Below are positions 1-8,383 of a stretch of DNA of 64,000 bases, piece by piece. Numbering within the stretch: the stretch's first letter is position 1; the number at the start of each line of letters is the position of its first letter. The position numbers were made by a program, and so were the translations under genes. Source of the DNA: Rothia nasisuis (GTDB taxonomy: Bacteria; Actinomycetota; Actinomycetes; Actinomycetales; Micrococcaceae); contig NZ_CAKMSB010000006.1 in assembly GCF_928381405.1 (NCBI RefSeq), positions 92,289-156,288 on the forward strand, written 5' to 3'. The notes below the pieces were generated by a model. The model had not been told where the DNA came from. It saw only the letters and a list, made by a program, of their open reading frames with translations, and ran no database searches.

Positions 1-35
1 GCCCCGTAGCAGTTACCACAGGAGGTAAGTAAGAC

Positions 36-1661
36 ATGTCAACTACCGCACTGGGTATGCCCAAGGTCCGCCACGGCGTTGGCAACATCTTCGAGTTCGA
101 GCCCTTCCCCGAATACGCCGAAAAGGAGCTACAGAACGAGCAGCTGCGCGCCAACCTGGGCTTTGCTACCCACAAGATTCGCACCAAGCGCGCCAACGTC
201 ATCAGTGAACTGCCCGACTGGCAGGAGCTACGCACCGCCGGTTCCATGATCAAGCAAAAGGTCATGGCCAACCTCGACACCTACCTCGAAGAATTCGAAA
301 AGAACTTCACCGCCCGCGGCGGCCACGTACACTGGGCGCGCGACGCCCACGAGGCCAACGAGATTGCCCTCAAGCTCATTCAGGCTGAAGGCGTCACCGA
401 GGTCAACAAGATTAAATCGATGGCCACCGCAGAGACCGGCCTCAACGAGTTCCTTGAAGAGCACGGCATTTCGGCTATCGAAACCGACCTTGCAGAAGAA
501 ATCGTGCAGCTAGGCGACAATGACCGCCCCTCCCATATTCTGGTGCCCGCTATTCACCGCAACCGCACCGAAATTCGTGATATCTTCCTCAAGAAAATTG
601 AGGGGGTCAACCCCGACCTGTCCAACGACCCCGCTGAGCTGGCTGAGGCCTCCCGCTTCCGCCTGCGCGAAAAGTTCTTGGTCAACAAGGTCGCTATCTC
701 GGGCGTCAACTTCGGTATCGCAGAAACCGGCACCATGACCATCGTTGAGTCTGAGGGCAACGGCCGCATGTGCCTGACCCTGCCCGATACCCTCATCACC
801 TTCATGGGCATCGAAAAGCTACTGCCGACCGTCCAGGACCTTGAGGTCTTCACCCAGCTGCTGCCCCGCTCGTCCACCGGTGAGCGTATGAACCCCTACA
901 CCTCCATGTGGACCGGAGTCACCCCCGGTGACGGCCCCCAGAACCTGCACGTGATCCTCATGGACAACGGTCGTACAGCCGCACTGGCTGACCAGGTTGG
1001 CCGTCAGGCTCTGCACTGCATCCGCTGCTCGGCCTGCATGAACGTTTGCCCCGTCTACGAACGCGCGGGCGGCCACGCCTATGGTTCCACCTATCCCGGC
1101 CCCATCGGCGCGATTCTCTCACCCCAGCTGGGCGGTATAGAGAACCAGTACAACTCCACCCTGCCCTACGCTTCCTCCCTCTGCGGTGCCTGCTACGATG
1201 CCTGCCCCGTCAAAATCAACATCCCTGACGTGCTGGTCCACCTGCGCGGCAAGGCCGTTGACCACGAAAAGGCCCAGGGCGAGTTCGCCGGTGGCAAGAA
1301 GGAACGCCACGTGCAGATGGACGCCATGATGTTCGGTGCTAAGAAGCTCTTTAGCTCCGGTAAGCTCATGGCCCTGGCTACCAAGGGTCTGCCCGCTTCC
1401 AAGTTGATTACTGGCAAGAAGGGTAAGATTACCAAGCTACCCGGTATCGTTGGCGGCTGGACCGAATACCGCGACATTCCCGAGCCCCCCAAGAGCTCCT
1501 TCCGCAATGAGTGGAAGAAGGAGCGCGGCTCCGCCCCCAAGCGTGTGGGTGGCGAACGCGTTGACCTGCAGGCCATCATCGCAGCCAACCAGGGCAAGAT
1601 TGCCGAGGCCCACGCTAACGCTGAGACCGCCAACCCCATCGCCCCCAAGGAGGCTAACTAA
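36..1661 (+). CDS. lutB: Lactate utilization iron-sulfur protein LutB
   Basis: Subunit of the LutABC complex that oxidises L-lactate to pyruvate in the cytoplasm. The first ~300 residues carry the LUD domain. Two ferredoxin-like cysteine clusters follow: CIRCSACMNVCPVY near residues 328-341 and CGACYDACPV near 383-392, each suited to a 4Fe-4S centre. At 541 residues it is somewhat longer than Bacillus LutB because of a lysine-rich C-terminal tail. The start is set by GGAGGTAA at 21-28, seven bases before ATG. The stop shares its last base with the lutC start region (ATG at 1661). The first nine bases of the window, GCC CCG TAG, could be the last codons of lutA, but that is too short to prove. 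Confidence 0.93.
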   Translation: MSTTALGMPKVRHGVGNIFEFEPFPEYAEKELQNEQLRANLGFATHKIRTKRANVISELPDWQELRTAGSMIKQKVMANLDTYLEEFEKNFTARGGHVHWARDAHEANEIALKLIQAEGVTEVNKIKSMATAETGLNEFLEEHGISAIETDLAEEIVQLGDNDRPSHILVPAIHRNRTEIRDIFLKKIEGVNPDLSNDPAELAEASRFRLREKFLVNKVAISGVNFGIAETGTMTIVESEGNGRMCLTLPDTLITFMGIEKLLPTVQDLEVFTQLLPRSSTGERMNPYTSMWTGVTPGDGPQNLHVILMDNGRTAALADQVGRQALHCIRCSACMNVCPVYERAGGHAYGSTYPGPIGAILSPQLGGIENQYNSTLPYASSLCGACYDACPVKINIPDVLVHLRGKAVDHEKAQGEFAGGKKERHVQMDAMMFGAKKLFSSGKLMALATKGLPASKLITGKKGKITKLPGIVGGWTEYRDIPEPPKSSFRNEWKKERGSAPKRVGGERVDLQAIIAANQGKIAEAHANAETANPIAPKEAN

Positions 1662-2302
1662 TGTCTGATGCAAAAGCCGAGATTCTGGGCCGCATCCGCT
1701 CCTCCCTCTGGGACCACCCGCAACCAGAAGAGCCGACCCGTGCCTACCGCCGCGAGAGTGACAAGGGCACCGAAGAGATTATTGAGATGCTGGTCGACCG
1801 TCTAGTCGACTACAAGGCCAACGTCTACCACGAGACCGACGAGACCATCGCGGCCCGTGTGAGCGAACTGTTGGGGCAGTCCTCTCGCTACGTGGTTCCC
1901 AACGGCCTGAAGTCAGAGTGGTTGCCCGAGGATACCGCCGTCCGCTCTCGTGTGGTTGACTCCGGTAATGTAAACAAGCCCGGTGCCCTGAGCGTGCGCG
2001 AGCTGGACGCCATTGACGCGGTTGTTACCTCCTCGACTGTCTCCTGCGCCGAGACCGGCACGATTGCCCTGAACTCCACAGAGCAGGAGGGCCGCCGCGC
2101 CATCACCCTGGTGCCCGACCACCACATTTGCGTGGTTCCCGTGGACACCATTGTTGAGCTCATCCCTGAGACCGTGGCCCGCCTGAACTTTGACAAGCCC
2201 ATCACCTGGATTTCAGGGCCGTCAGCGACCTCAGACATCGAGCTGATTCGCGTGGAGGGCGTGCACGGCCCCCGTACCCTGGACGTCATCATTCTCTCGT
2301 AG
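1661..2302 (+). CDS. lutC: Lactate utilization protein LutC
   Basis: LUD-domain (DUF162) protein of 213 residues, the usual LutC size. It is the third component of the LutABC L-lactate oxidation complex. The C-terminal part has the family signature region SSTVSCAETGTIAL near residues 126-139, shared with LutB. It is translationally coupled to lutB: the ATG overlaps the lutB stop by one base. A very strong hairpin at 2318-2383 follows the stop and probably ends the operon. Confidence 0.92.
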   Translation: MSDAKAEILGRIRSSLWDHPQPEEPTRAYRRESDKGTEEIIEMLVDRLVDYKANVYHETDETIAARVSELLGQSSRYVVPNGLKSEWLPEDTAVRSRVVDSGNVNKPGALSVRELDAIDAVVTSSTVSCAETGTIALNSTEQEGRRAITLVPDHHICVVPVDTIVELIPETVARLNFDKPITWISGPSATSDIELIRVEGVHGPRTLDVIILS

Positions 2303-2317
2303 ACCCGCCACCCAACT

Positions 2318-2383
2318 TATGGATCAGTCAGTTCGCATTTTGCGGGTAAACAACCCCACAAAATGCGAACTGACTGGTCCATA
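2318..2383. terminator. Long near-perfect hairpin downstream of lutC
   Basis: Two 25-base arms (2318-2342 and 2359-2383) are complementary except for one position and flank a 16-base loop that can form three further G-C pairs. There is no T-tract on either side, so it is not a textbook intrinsic terminator. The position right after the lutC stop fits termination or 3'-end protection of the lut mRNA. The long stem could also mark a small palindromic element. Confidence 0.6.
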
Positions 2384-2422
2384 GGTTTAGAGTGGAGATG
2401 ACGAGATGAGGGGAGGGGAACT

Positions 2423-3436
2423 ATGGCATATATGGCCGGGGCGGGCAGAGTCATTGGCGTTGACCTGGCGCGCTGCGCCGCCCTGATAAGCATGTTCGTT
2501 GCTCACGTTGCGCCGGGGCGCGGGCCCGGTGGCGTATTTAACCTGAGCGAGTTTCTTGCGGCCCCTCTCTTCGCTTTCCTGCTAGGCGCTGCGACCTTCC
2601 TGTCGTCTCAACGCATGAGCTTCTCAGCTCTCTTTGCCTCGTCAGTAGTTCGCGCTATCGCCCTGGTGGCGGTTGGTCTCTATATCGGCTCTTGGGGCGC
2701 GCACGTGGATATCGTGCTGGAGTACCTGGGGCTTCTGAGCCTGCTGATGGCTCCGCTGGTTTTTCTGCCCCGGTGGGCGCTGGGAATCCTAGCGGTAGCA
2801 AGCTGGTGGTTCGCTGCACAGGCACGCGACTATTTCGCTCCCCAGTACACGGACGCCCTGGCGGACGGCAGCCACACCGCCTATCTTGTGCAGTGGATGT
2901 TCACCGGGCCTAACTACCAGGTCTTTACCCTGTTGACCTACGCCTGTGCGGGCGCGGTGATTGCAACCTTCATGGAGCGCTGGGGTGTGCTGGGCGACAC
3001 CGCTCTGGCGGTAGTGGGTAGCACGGCAGCCGGAGCCCTCTTCTGGTACTCGCGCACGGCCGTCCCCGAATTTCTGCCCTACACCTCTAGCCGCCTGGAG
3101 ATTGCTTTTAGCCTGTCGGCCTGCCTGGCTGCAACAGGCTGGTGCTGCCTCTTGGCACGTGCGCTGGCCAGCCGAGAGGCGCTACTTGCGCCTCTGATAC
3201 TGGCCGGGCGTATGACGCTGAGCCTCTACGTTCTGCAGGTTGCTGCGCTGGCAATCTATGCGAGCTACGCCCCAGGTCGCGGGTTGCCCAGTGCCGACGA
3301 CTCCTACCCCATGATGGTGGGTCTAATTCTAGGTGCCCTCCTCTTTGCCTGGCTGTGGGACCGCCTGCTGGGGCACACCCCTGTGCACCGCGGCCCTCTT
3401 GAGACGCCGTTAGCGTGGATTTCCGGCAGGGGATAG
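2423..3436 (+). CDS. Multi-pass membrane protein, HGSNAT/DUF1624-like acyltransferase family
   Basis: Polytopic membrane protein of 337 residues with about nine or ten hydrophobic segments. The N-terminus VIGVDLARCAALISMFVAHV resembles the first helix of the heparan-alpha-glucosaminide N-acetyltransferase catalytic domain/DUF418 group, where an Arg-Asp-rich start is followed by a histidine in the first helix. These proteins are thought to move acyl groups across membranes onto sugars; the substrate here is unknown. ATG at 2423 is preceded by a strong GGGAGGGGAAC Shine-Dalgarno sequence. The MMPL transporter gene begins ten bases after the stop, so the two may be read together, although the transporter also has its own -10 element. 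Confidence 0.6.
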   Translation: MAYMAGAGRVIGVDLARCAALISMFVAHVAPGRGPGGVFNLSEFLAAPLFAFLLGAATFLSSQRMSFSALFASSVVRAIALVAVGLYIGSWGAHVDIVLEYLGLLSLLMAPLVFLPRWALGILAVASWWFAAQARDYFAPQYTDALADGSHTAYLVQWMFTGPNYQVFTLLTYACAGAVIATFMERWGVLGDTALAVVGSTAAGALFWYSRTAVPEFLPYTSSRLEIAFSLSACLAATGWCCLLARALASREALLAPLILAGRMTLSLYVLQVAALAIYASYAPGRGLPSADDSYPMMVGLILGALLFAWLWDRLLGHTPVHRGPLETPLAWISGRG

Positions 3437-3439
3437 ACT
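3434..3439 (+). promoter_or_regulatory. Leaderless -10 element (TAGACT) for the MMPL gene
   Basis: TAGACT ends exactly six bases before ATG at 3446. No Shine-Dalgarno sequence lies between, so transcription would start at or next to the start codon. Confidence 0.45.
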
Positions 3440-3445
3440 CTCAGC

Positions 3446-5599
3446 ATGCATACTTTTCCTTCGGGGGCAGGCTCTGCCAAGGCCCGTTCGTCCTCGCGCA
3501 CCTGGGTGCGGGTAGCCCTGGCTGCCCTGCTTACCCTAGCCTGGCTGGCCGTGGCAGGTATCGGCGGGCCCTACTTTGGCAAAATTTCTGAAGTTTCTAC
3601 CAACTCTCAGACCGACTTTCTGCCCGCCTCTGCTGAATCCACCCAGGTGGTAGAGCAGCAGGGCGACTTTTTGGGCACCGACGCGGTGCCCGCAATCCTT
3701 GTCTTTGAGGCGGACGGCTCCCTCACCGAAGCTCACCGCACCTACCTGGAGGGTTTGACCGACCAGCTGGCGGCGTCCGGAACCTTCACCGGTGAGAGTT
3801 CCCCCGTCATCTACTCAGAGGACGGCCGGGCGGCAGAGCTGGTCCTCCCCATCTCCACCGATGTGGAGACCCGAGAGGTCGTTGACGGCATCCGTGCTGA
3901 GATAGCCCAAGCACCCAACGGTCTGACCGGGTACGTGACCGGCCCCGCGGGCTTCTCTGCTGACCTGGTCGAAGCCTTTGGCGGTATCGACGGTATCCTG
4001 CTGGCGGTAGCCCTCATCGTGGTCTTTGTGATTCTGCTGGTCGTCTACCGCTCACCCCTGCTCCCCATCATCGTATTGATCAGCTCGATGGTTGCCCTCT
4101 CGGGCGCGATTTTCGTCATCTGGCACATGGCGAATGCTGGCTGGGTGATGATTAACGGCCAGGTGCAGGGCATTCTGCTAATTTTGGTGGTGGGTGCCGC
4201 CACCGACTACTCCCTGCTCTATGTAGCCCGCTACCGTGAGGCCCTGACCCAGCACGTTTCCCGCTGGGAGGCAACACGGGCCGCCTGGCGCGGCTCCCTC
4301 GAACCGATCCTGGCCTCTGGTGGCACGGTGATTGCGGGCCTGCTCTGCCTGCTGCTCTCCGAGCTGTCGTCCAATAAGGCTCTGGGCCCCGTGGCTGCGA
4401 CCGGTATCGTACTGTCGATGCTGGCCTCGCTCACCTTCCTGCCCGCCGTCCTGGCCCTGATGGGCAGGGTGGCCTTCTGGCCTGCCCGCCCCCTATACTC
4501 CTCTGAGGTGAAGGACGCTTCGGCCGGCTTCTGGACAAAAGTTTCAGCTTTTGTGGCGGGCAAGCCCCGCAAGGTCTGGCTGGTTACCGCCCTGGTGCTG
4601 GCTCTTTTTGCCGGCTTTTCTGCAACCTTTCAGGCCAACGGCGTGCGTCAGTCTGACCTGGTGCTGGGAGAGTCCCAGGCCAGGGACGGCCAGAACGTGC
4701 TTGCTGAGCACTTCCCCGGTGGCTCAGGTTCACCGGCTAACGTCATTATTCCCGCAATTGAACAGGAGGCGGCTGTGGCGGCCCTCGATAGCCTGGATGG
4801 GGTAAGCTCCATCGCCGCTGTAGCCCAAGACTCACCTGCTGGCACTGTTCCGGTGGGGGTATCCGCTGAGTCGGCACCGCCCGCTTTTGCCGGTATCAGC
4901 CCCACGGAGGTCGGGGGGCGTATCATGCTCCAGGTAACCCTGGCCGACCCCGCTGACTCACAGCAGGCAGAAGAAACCGTTGGCCAGATGCGTGAGATCC
5001 TTGCCAGCGAGGCCCCCGGCTCGCTGGTAGGCGGAACCACCGCGTCCGCACTTGACACCATCGACAGCGCCCAGCGCGACCGGGCCCTGATTATCCCGGT
5101 TGTACTCGCAGTGATCACCCTCATCTTGATGGTTCTGTTGCGCTCAATTCTGGCACCGCTGACTCTGGTTGCCGCCACGGTGCTCTCCTACCTCACGGCC
5201 CTGGGTGTTTCTGCCCTGGTTTTCAACCACCTTTTCAACTTTCCCGGGGCCGACCCCACCGTGCCCCTCTACGGGTTTGTATTCCTGGTAGCTCTGGGTA
5301 TTGACTACACCATCTTTCTTATGACCCGCGTAAGAGAAGAGGCCCTGCATCAGGGAACCAAGAGTGGCCTGCGGACCGCCCTGGTGGCAACCGGCGGGGT
5401 GATTACCTCAGCCGGTATCGTGCTGGCTGCAACCTTCGCCGCCCTGGGTGTTATTCCGCTGATCTTCTTGGCCCAGCTTGCCTTCATCGTTGCCTTTGGC
5501 GTGCTACTCGATGCGACCGTGGTGCGTGCCCTGCTCATTCCTGCCCTTGTTGAAGACATCGGCAAGAAAATCTGGTGGCCTTCTCGGCTGGCTCGGTAG
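3446..5599 (+). CDS. MMPL (RND superfamily) transporter
   Basis: Proton-driven exporter of the MmpL/RND superfamily, 717 residues. It has the duplicated plan: one N-terminal helix, an extracytoplasmic domain, five helices (about 180-340), then the same arrangement again (helix near 375, soluble domain 395-540, helices 545-700). Each half carries the Asp-Tyr pair of MmpL proton relays: ATDYSLLYVARYRE near 252 and GIDYTIFLMTRVRE near 617. MmpL proteins in actinobacteria typically export lipids, siderophores or drugs; the substrate cannot be read from sequence. The gene ends before a symmetric hairpin at 5618-5649. Confidence 0.88.
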   Translation: MHTFPSGAGSAKARSSSRTWVRVALAALLTLAWLAVAGIGGPYFGKISEVSTNSQTDFLPASAESTQVVEQQGDFLGTDAVPAILVFEADGSLTEAHRTYLEGLTDQLAASGTFTGESSPVIYSEDGRAAELVLPISTDVETREVVDGIRAEIAQAPNGLTGYVTGPAGFSADLVEAFGGIDGILLAVALIVVFVILLVVYRSPLLPIIVLISSMVALSGAIFVIWHMANAGWVMINGQVQGILLILVVGAATDYSLLYVARYREALTQHVSRWEATRAAWRGSLEPILASGGTVIAGLLCLLLSELSSNKALGPVAATGIVLSMLASLTFLPAVLALMGRVAFWPARPLYSSEVKDASAGFWTKVSAFVAGKPRKVWLVTALVLALFAGFSATFQANGVRQSDLVLGESQARDGQNVLAEHFPGGSGSPANVIIPAIEQEAAVAALDSLDGVSSIAAVAQDSPAGTVPVGVSAESAPPAFAGISPTEVGGRIMLQVTLADPADSQQAEETVGQMREILASEAPGSLVGGTTASALDTIDSAQRDRALIIPVVLAVITLILMVLLRSILAPLTLVAATVLSYLTALGVSALVFNHLFNFPGADPTVPLYGFVFLVALGIDYTIFLMTRVREEALHQGTKSGLRTALVATGGVITSAGIVLAATFAALGVIPLIFLAQLAFIVAFGVLLDATVVRALLIPALVEDIGKKIWWPSRLAR

Positions 5600-5617
5600 A
5601 ATCGCCCGCGGTCACGC

Positions 5618-5649
5618 ACAAGGGCCACCTCATCTGAGGTGGCCCTTGT
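5618..5649. terminator. Bidirectional terminator between converging genes
   Basis: Perfect 15-base arms (5618-5632 and 5635-5649), G+C-rich, with A-rich and T-rich edges. It lies between the MMPL gene (+) and the FMN reductase gene (-), so it can serve both. Confidence 0.85.
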
Positions 5650-5669
5650 TAGCTATAGGAGCTCGGGGT

Positions 5670-6230
5670 TTACTTGCCTAGGAACTCCAGGTAGGCATCG
5701 ACGAACTCGTCAACGTTCTTCTGCTGCTCGCCGTCGAGCTCTAGCTTGCCGGTTCCCCATGCTTCACCAGGAATGCGGATGCCCAGGCCCTCACCCTCCA
5801 TCAGGTTCGCACGGACGTAGGGCACCAGGTGGCGCAGATGCTCGCGCACAAACTTGCCGTAGGTTGAGTTAGCAGCGGAAGCAACGCCAACCTTCTTGCC
5901 GTTGAGAACGGTGGGAGACTCGTTATCACCGGCGATAACAGCGCGTGAGGCCCAGTCAATCAGGTTCTTGAGACGTGCAGGGTAGGAGCCATTGTACTCG
6001 GGGGAGACAAAAATCAGGCCTGTTGCCTCGGCAATGTCTGCACGTAGCTGTTGTACGGAGGCAGGAGCGGGGAACTCGGAGTTCTGGCTCAGCATGGGCA
6101 CGGCAGAGAAATCATACACCTCAGCGGCCTGGCCCTTGGCTTCGAGAGCTTCGGTGAGCTGCTCGGCCAGCTGGGTATTGAAAGAACCCTCACGATCGGA
6201 GCCTGAGATAATGAGTACCTTGGTGGACAC
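5670..6230 (-). CDS. NADPH-dependent FMN reductase (flavodoxin-like)
   Basis: Flavoprotein of the NADPH-dependent FMN reductase family (azoreductase/chromate reductase-like), 186 residues. The N-terminal phosphate-binding loop ISGSDREGSFNTQLAE and the motif SPEYNGSYPARLKNLIDW (about residues 78-95) bind FMN in this family. I chose the GTG at 6230 (protein MSTKVLIISG) because AAAGGAAAG lies just upstream; a longer GTG start at 6248 would place that Shine-Dalgarno sequence inside the gene. The promoter at 6261-6296 contains two small palindromes, suggesting redox- or electrophile-responsive control. Confidence 0.85.
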   Translation of the reverse strand: MSTKVLIISGSDREGSFNTQLAEQLTEALEAKGQAAEVYDFSAVPMLSQNSEFPAPASVQQLRADIAEATGLIFVSPEYNGSYPARLKNLIDWASRAVIAGDNESPTVLNGKKVGVASAANSTYGKFVREHLRHLVPYVRANLMEGEGLGIRIPGEAWGTGKLELDGEQQKNVDEFVDAYLEFLGK

Positions 6231-6260
6231 GGTAGACTTTCCTTTCACGTCTTAATTTTC

Positions 6261-6296
6261 ATAGTAACTATAGAACCAAGATGGTTTACCTTGCAA
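6261..6296 (-). promoter_or_regulatory. Promoter with candidate operators for the FMN reductase gene
   Basis: On the minus strand TTGCAA (6291-6296), an 18-base spacer and TATAGT (6267-6272) form a good sigma-70-type promoter. The spacer holds the palindrome AACCAAGATGGTT (6274-6286). The perfect 11-base palindrome ATAGTAACTAT (6261-6271) overlaps the -10 and probable start point. Sites of this sort suit MarR or HxlR/DUF24 repressors; no such gene is adjacent. Confidence 0.55.
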
Positions 6297-6320
6297 CTAC
6301 TTTGGGGTCGAAAAGCAGAG

Positions 6321-6353
6321 AAACCGCCCTCCGGGAGTACCAGAGAGCGGTTT
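6321..6353 (-). terminator. Terminator of tRNA-Pro
   Basis: AAACCGC/GCGGTTT arms (6321-6327 and 6347-6353) lie just 3' of the tRNA on its strand. Confidence 0.55.
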
Positions 6354-6358
6354 GAGCT

Positions 6359-6435
6359 TGGTCGGGATGACAGGATTTGAACCTGCGGCCTCGTCGTCCC
6401 GAACGACGCGCGCTACCAAGCTGCGCTACATCCCG
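6359..6435 (-). tRNA. tRNA-Pro, anticodon CGG
   Basis: The minus strand folds into a complete cloverleaf of 77 bases with encoded CCA. The acceptor stem CGGGATG/CATCCCG is perfect. The T-arm has GGTTCAAATCC. The anticodon loop TTCGGGA gives CGG, reading CCG proline codons. The discriminator is A. Confidence 0.95.
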
Positions 6436-6535
6436 AGAATTGATTTACACCGAGGTGATAACAACCTCTCAAGTATAACGTGCAGCCCCTACCCCTGCAA
6501 AACAGGGGTTCAGCCCACTGGGCTTGCCGGGCGAG

Positions 6536-8380
6536 CTACCCAGGTAGCGTTGAGGAATCCGGTGCGTTGACCCGGTTGTTCTTGTCCCAGGAAGCCACCA
6601 TACCGGCGAAGCGGCCGCCGGCCTTTACCAGAGCAGCGGGGGAGCCGTCCTCAACTACCCGGCCAGCAGCGATGACCAGTACCCGGTCTGCCGTCAGCAC
6701 CGTAGAGAGACGGTGGGCAATTACCAGTGAGGTGCGCCCGGCCAGCAGGGTTTCTAGGCCGCGCTGCACCAGCTTCTCGGTGGGTATATCCAGCGAGGCG
6801 GTGGCCTCATCGAGAATCAGCACGGCAGGGTCAGCCAAGAAAGCGCGCGCGAAGGAAATGAGCTGCCGCTGACCGGCTGAAACACGCCCGCCGCGCTTGG
6901 AGAGATGGGTATCAAAGCCCTGTGGCAGGCTTGTGATGAAGTCGTAGGCGCCCACGCGGCGGGCAGCCTCAAAGACCTGTTCGTCCGTGGCACTGGGGTT
7001 GCCCAGGCGGATGTTATCGGCCACCGAGCCCTTGAAGAGGAAGGCCTCCTGCGTCACCATGACCACTTCACGGTGCAATTGCTCATCAGCTAGATCCCTC
7101 ACATCCACCCCGTCCAGGGTGATGGAACCTGCGGTCACGTCATAAAAACGGGCCACCAGTTTAGCGAGGGTTGACTTGCCCGCGCCGGTCTCGCCCACCA
7201 GAGCCAGACGCTGCCCGGCAGGGACCTCAAGGCTCAGTCGGTGAAGGGCAGGGAGCCCTGCCACGTACTCAAAGTCAACACCGTCAAAAACCAGCTCACC
7301 GGTGGCCGGTTGCTTGCGAGCTACAGGGTGCTCAGGCTCAGCCACCTGGGGTTCTTCGGCCAGAAAGCCCGAGACTTTCTCGAGTGCCGACACCGCAGAC
7401 TGGAACATGTTGTAGTAGTCAGAGAGCATAAAAATCGGTTCAAAGACGCGGTTGGCATAGATGACAAGCGCGAGCAGGGTACCAGCCTGCATGGTGCCAC
7501 CCAGAATGGAGTACCCGCCGATGATTAGCACAGCGGCCACAAACGTGTTCCCTAGGGCCTGGAGGGAGGGCATGTAGGTGCCGTGAACCTTGATGGACTG
7601 CATGGCGCGCACGCGGTACTCTTCGGCGGTCTTAGCGTAGGCGGCGCGGGCAGGGGCCTCGGCGCTGAAGGCCTTGACGGCACGGAGACCGGTAAAGGTC
7701 TCAGAGAAGCGGGAGATAATTTTGGCTGAGGCAACGCGCCCGGCCCGGTAGGCCAGCTCCGATTCGCGGCGGAACCAGGAGGTTAACCAGGCTAGCGGCA
7801 ACATGATGACGACGAGGGCCACGCCGGCGCGCCAGTCCATGAGGGTGAGGGCGAGCACGGTAAAAATGATGGCAAGTAGCATGGCGGCCAGCTCGGAAAG
7901 CCCGGAGTCAAAGAACTGGCGGATGGTGTCGAGGTCACTGGTTAATCGTGAAATCACGCGGCCCGAGGTGTAGGTGTCATGGAAGCCTACCGAGAGTTTC
8001 TGCGAGTGTTCAAACATGCGCAGGCGCAGGTTGTAGAGTACCTGCTGCGAAATCTTGTGGGTGAGGAGCACGTTGGCGTAGGTGGCGATGCCGGAAACCG
8101 CAGCAGCCGCTGCATAGGTAATGGTCAGCCAGATGGCGTAGGCGGGGTCGTTGGCTAGCAGAGGTTCGAGAGCATCGTTGATGGCTGTAGAAATCAGCCA
8201 GGGCATGGCCGTGGTCAGGGCAGTGGCCAGGACGACCAAAAAGAGGGTAACGAGAAGCTGGGCGCGAAGAGGGCGCAAGGACTCCTTCAGCAGGGCCAGG
8301 GAGCGGCGGCGAACCTCACGCGCCTCGTCCTTGCTGAGCGTAATCTTGTCTTCAGACTCGATAATGTTGTTACTTGCCAT
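6536..8380 (-). CDS. ABC exporter half-transporter (catalytic partner)
   Basis: Type I ABC exporter with an N-terminal six-helix membrane domain (about 35-320) and a C-terminal ATPase, 614 residues. Walker A GETGAGKST lies near 395, the signature is VSAGQ (a departure from LSGGQ) near 500, and Walker B VLILDEATASLD near 521 has the catalytic Glu. It lies three bases after the partner gene at 8384-10213, which has a degenerate Walker B. The two therefore probably form an asymmetric heterodimer of the TM287/288 or LmrCD kind, with efflux of drugs, lipids or peptides as possible roles. Confidence 0.9.
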   Translation of the reverse strand: MASNNIIESEDKITLSKDEAREVRRRSLALLKESLRPLRAQLLVTLFLVVLATALTTAMPWLISTAINDALEPLLANDPAYAIWLTITYAAAAAVSGIATYANVLLTHKISQQVLYNLRLRMFEHSQKLSVGFHDTYTSGRVISRLTSDLDTIRQFFDSGLSELAAMLLAIIFTVLALTLMDWRAGVALVVIMLPLAWLTSWFRRESELAYRAGRVASAKIISRFSETFTGLRAVKAFSAEAPARAAYAKTAEEYRVRAMQSIKVHGTYMPSLQALGNTFVAAVLIIGGYSILGGTMQAGTLLALVIYANRVFEPIFMLSDYYNMFQSAVSALEKVSGFLAEEPQVAEPEHPVARKQPATGELVFDGVDFEYVAGLPALHRLSLEVPAGQRLALVGETGAGKSTLAKLVARFYDVTAGSITLDGVDVRDLADEQLHREVVMVTQEAFLFKGSVADNIRLGNPSATDEQVFEAARRVGAYDFITSLPQGFDTHLSKRGGRVSAGQRQLISFARAFLADPAVLILDEATASLDIPTEKLVQRGLETLLAGRTSLVIAHRLSTVLTADRVLVIAAGRVVEDGSPAALVKAGGRFAGMVASWDKNNRVNAPDSSTLPG

Positions 8381-8383
8381 GGG

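Noticed and set aside
1..9. 3' end of lutA
   Set aside because: GCC CCG TAG could be the last codons of lutA but nine bases cannot support a feature.
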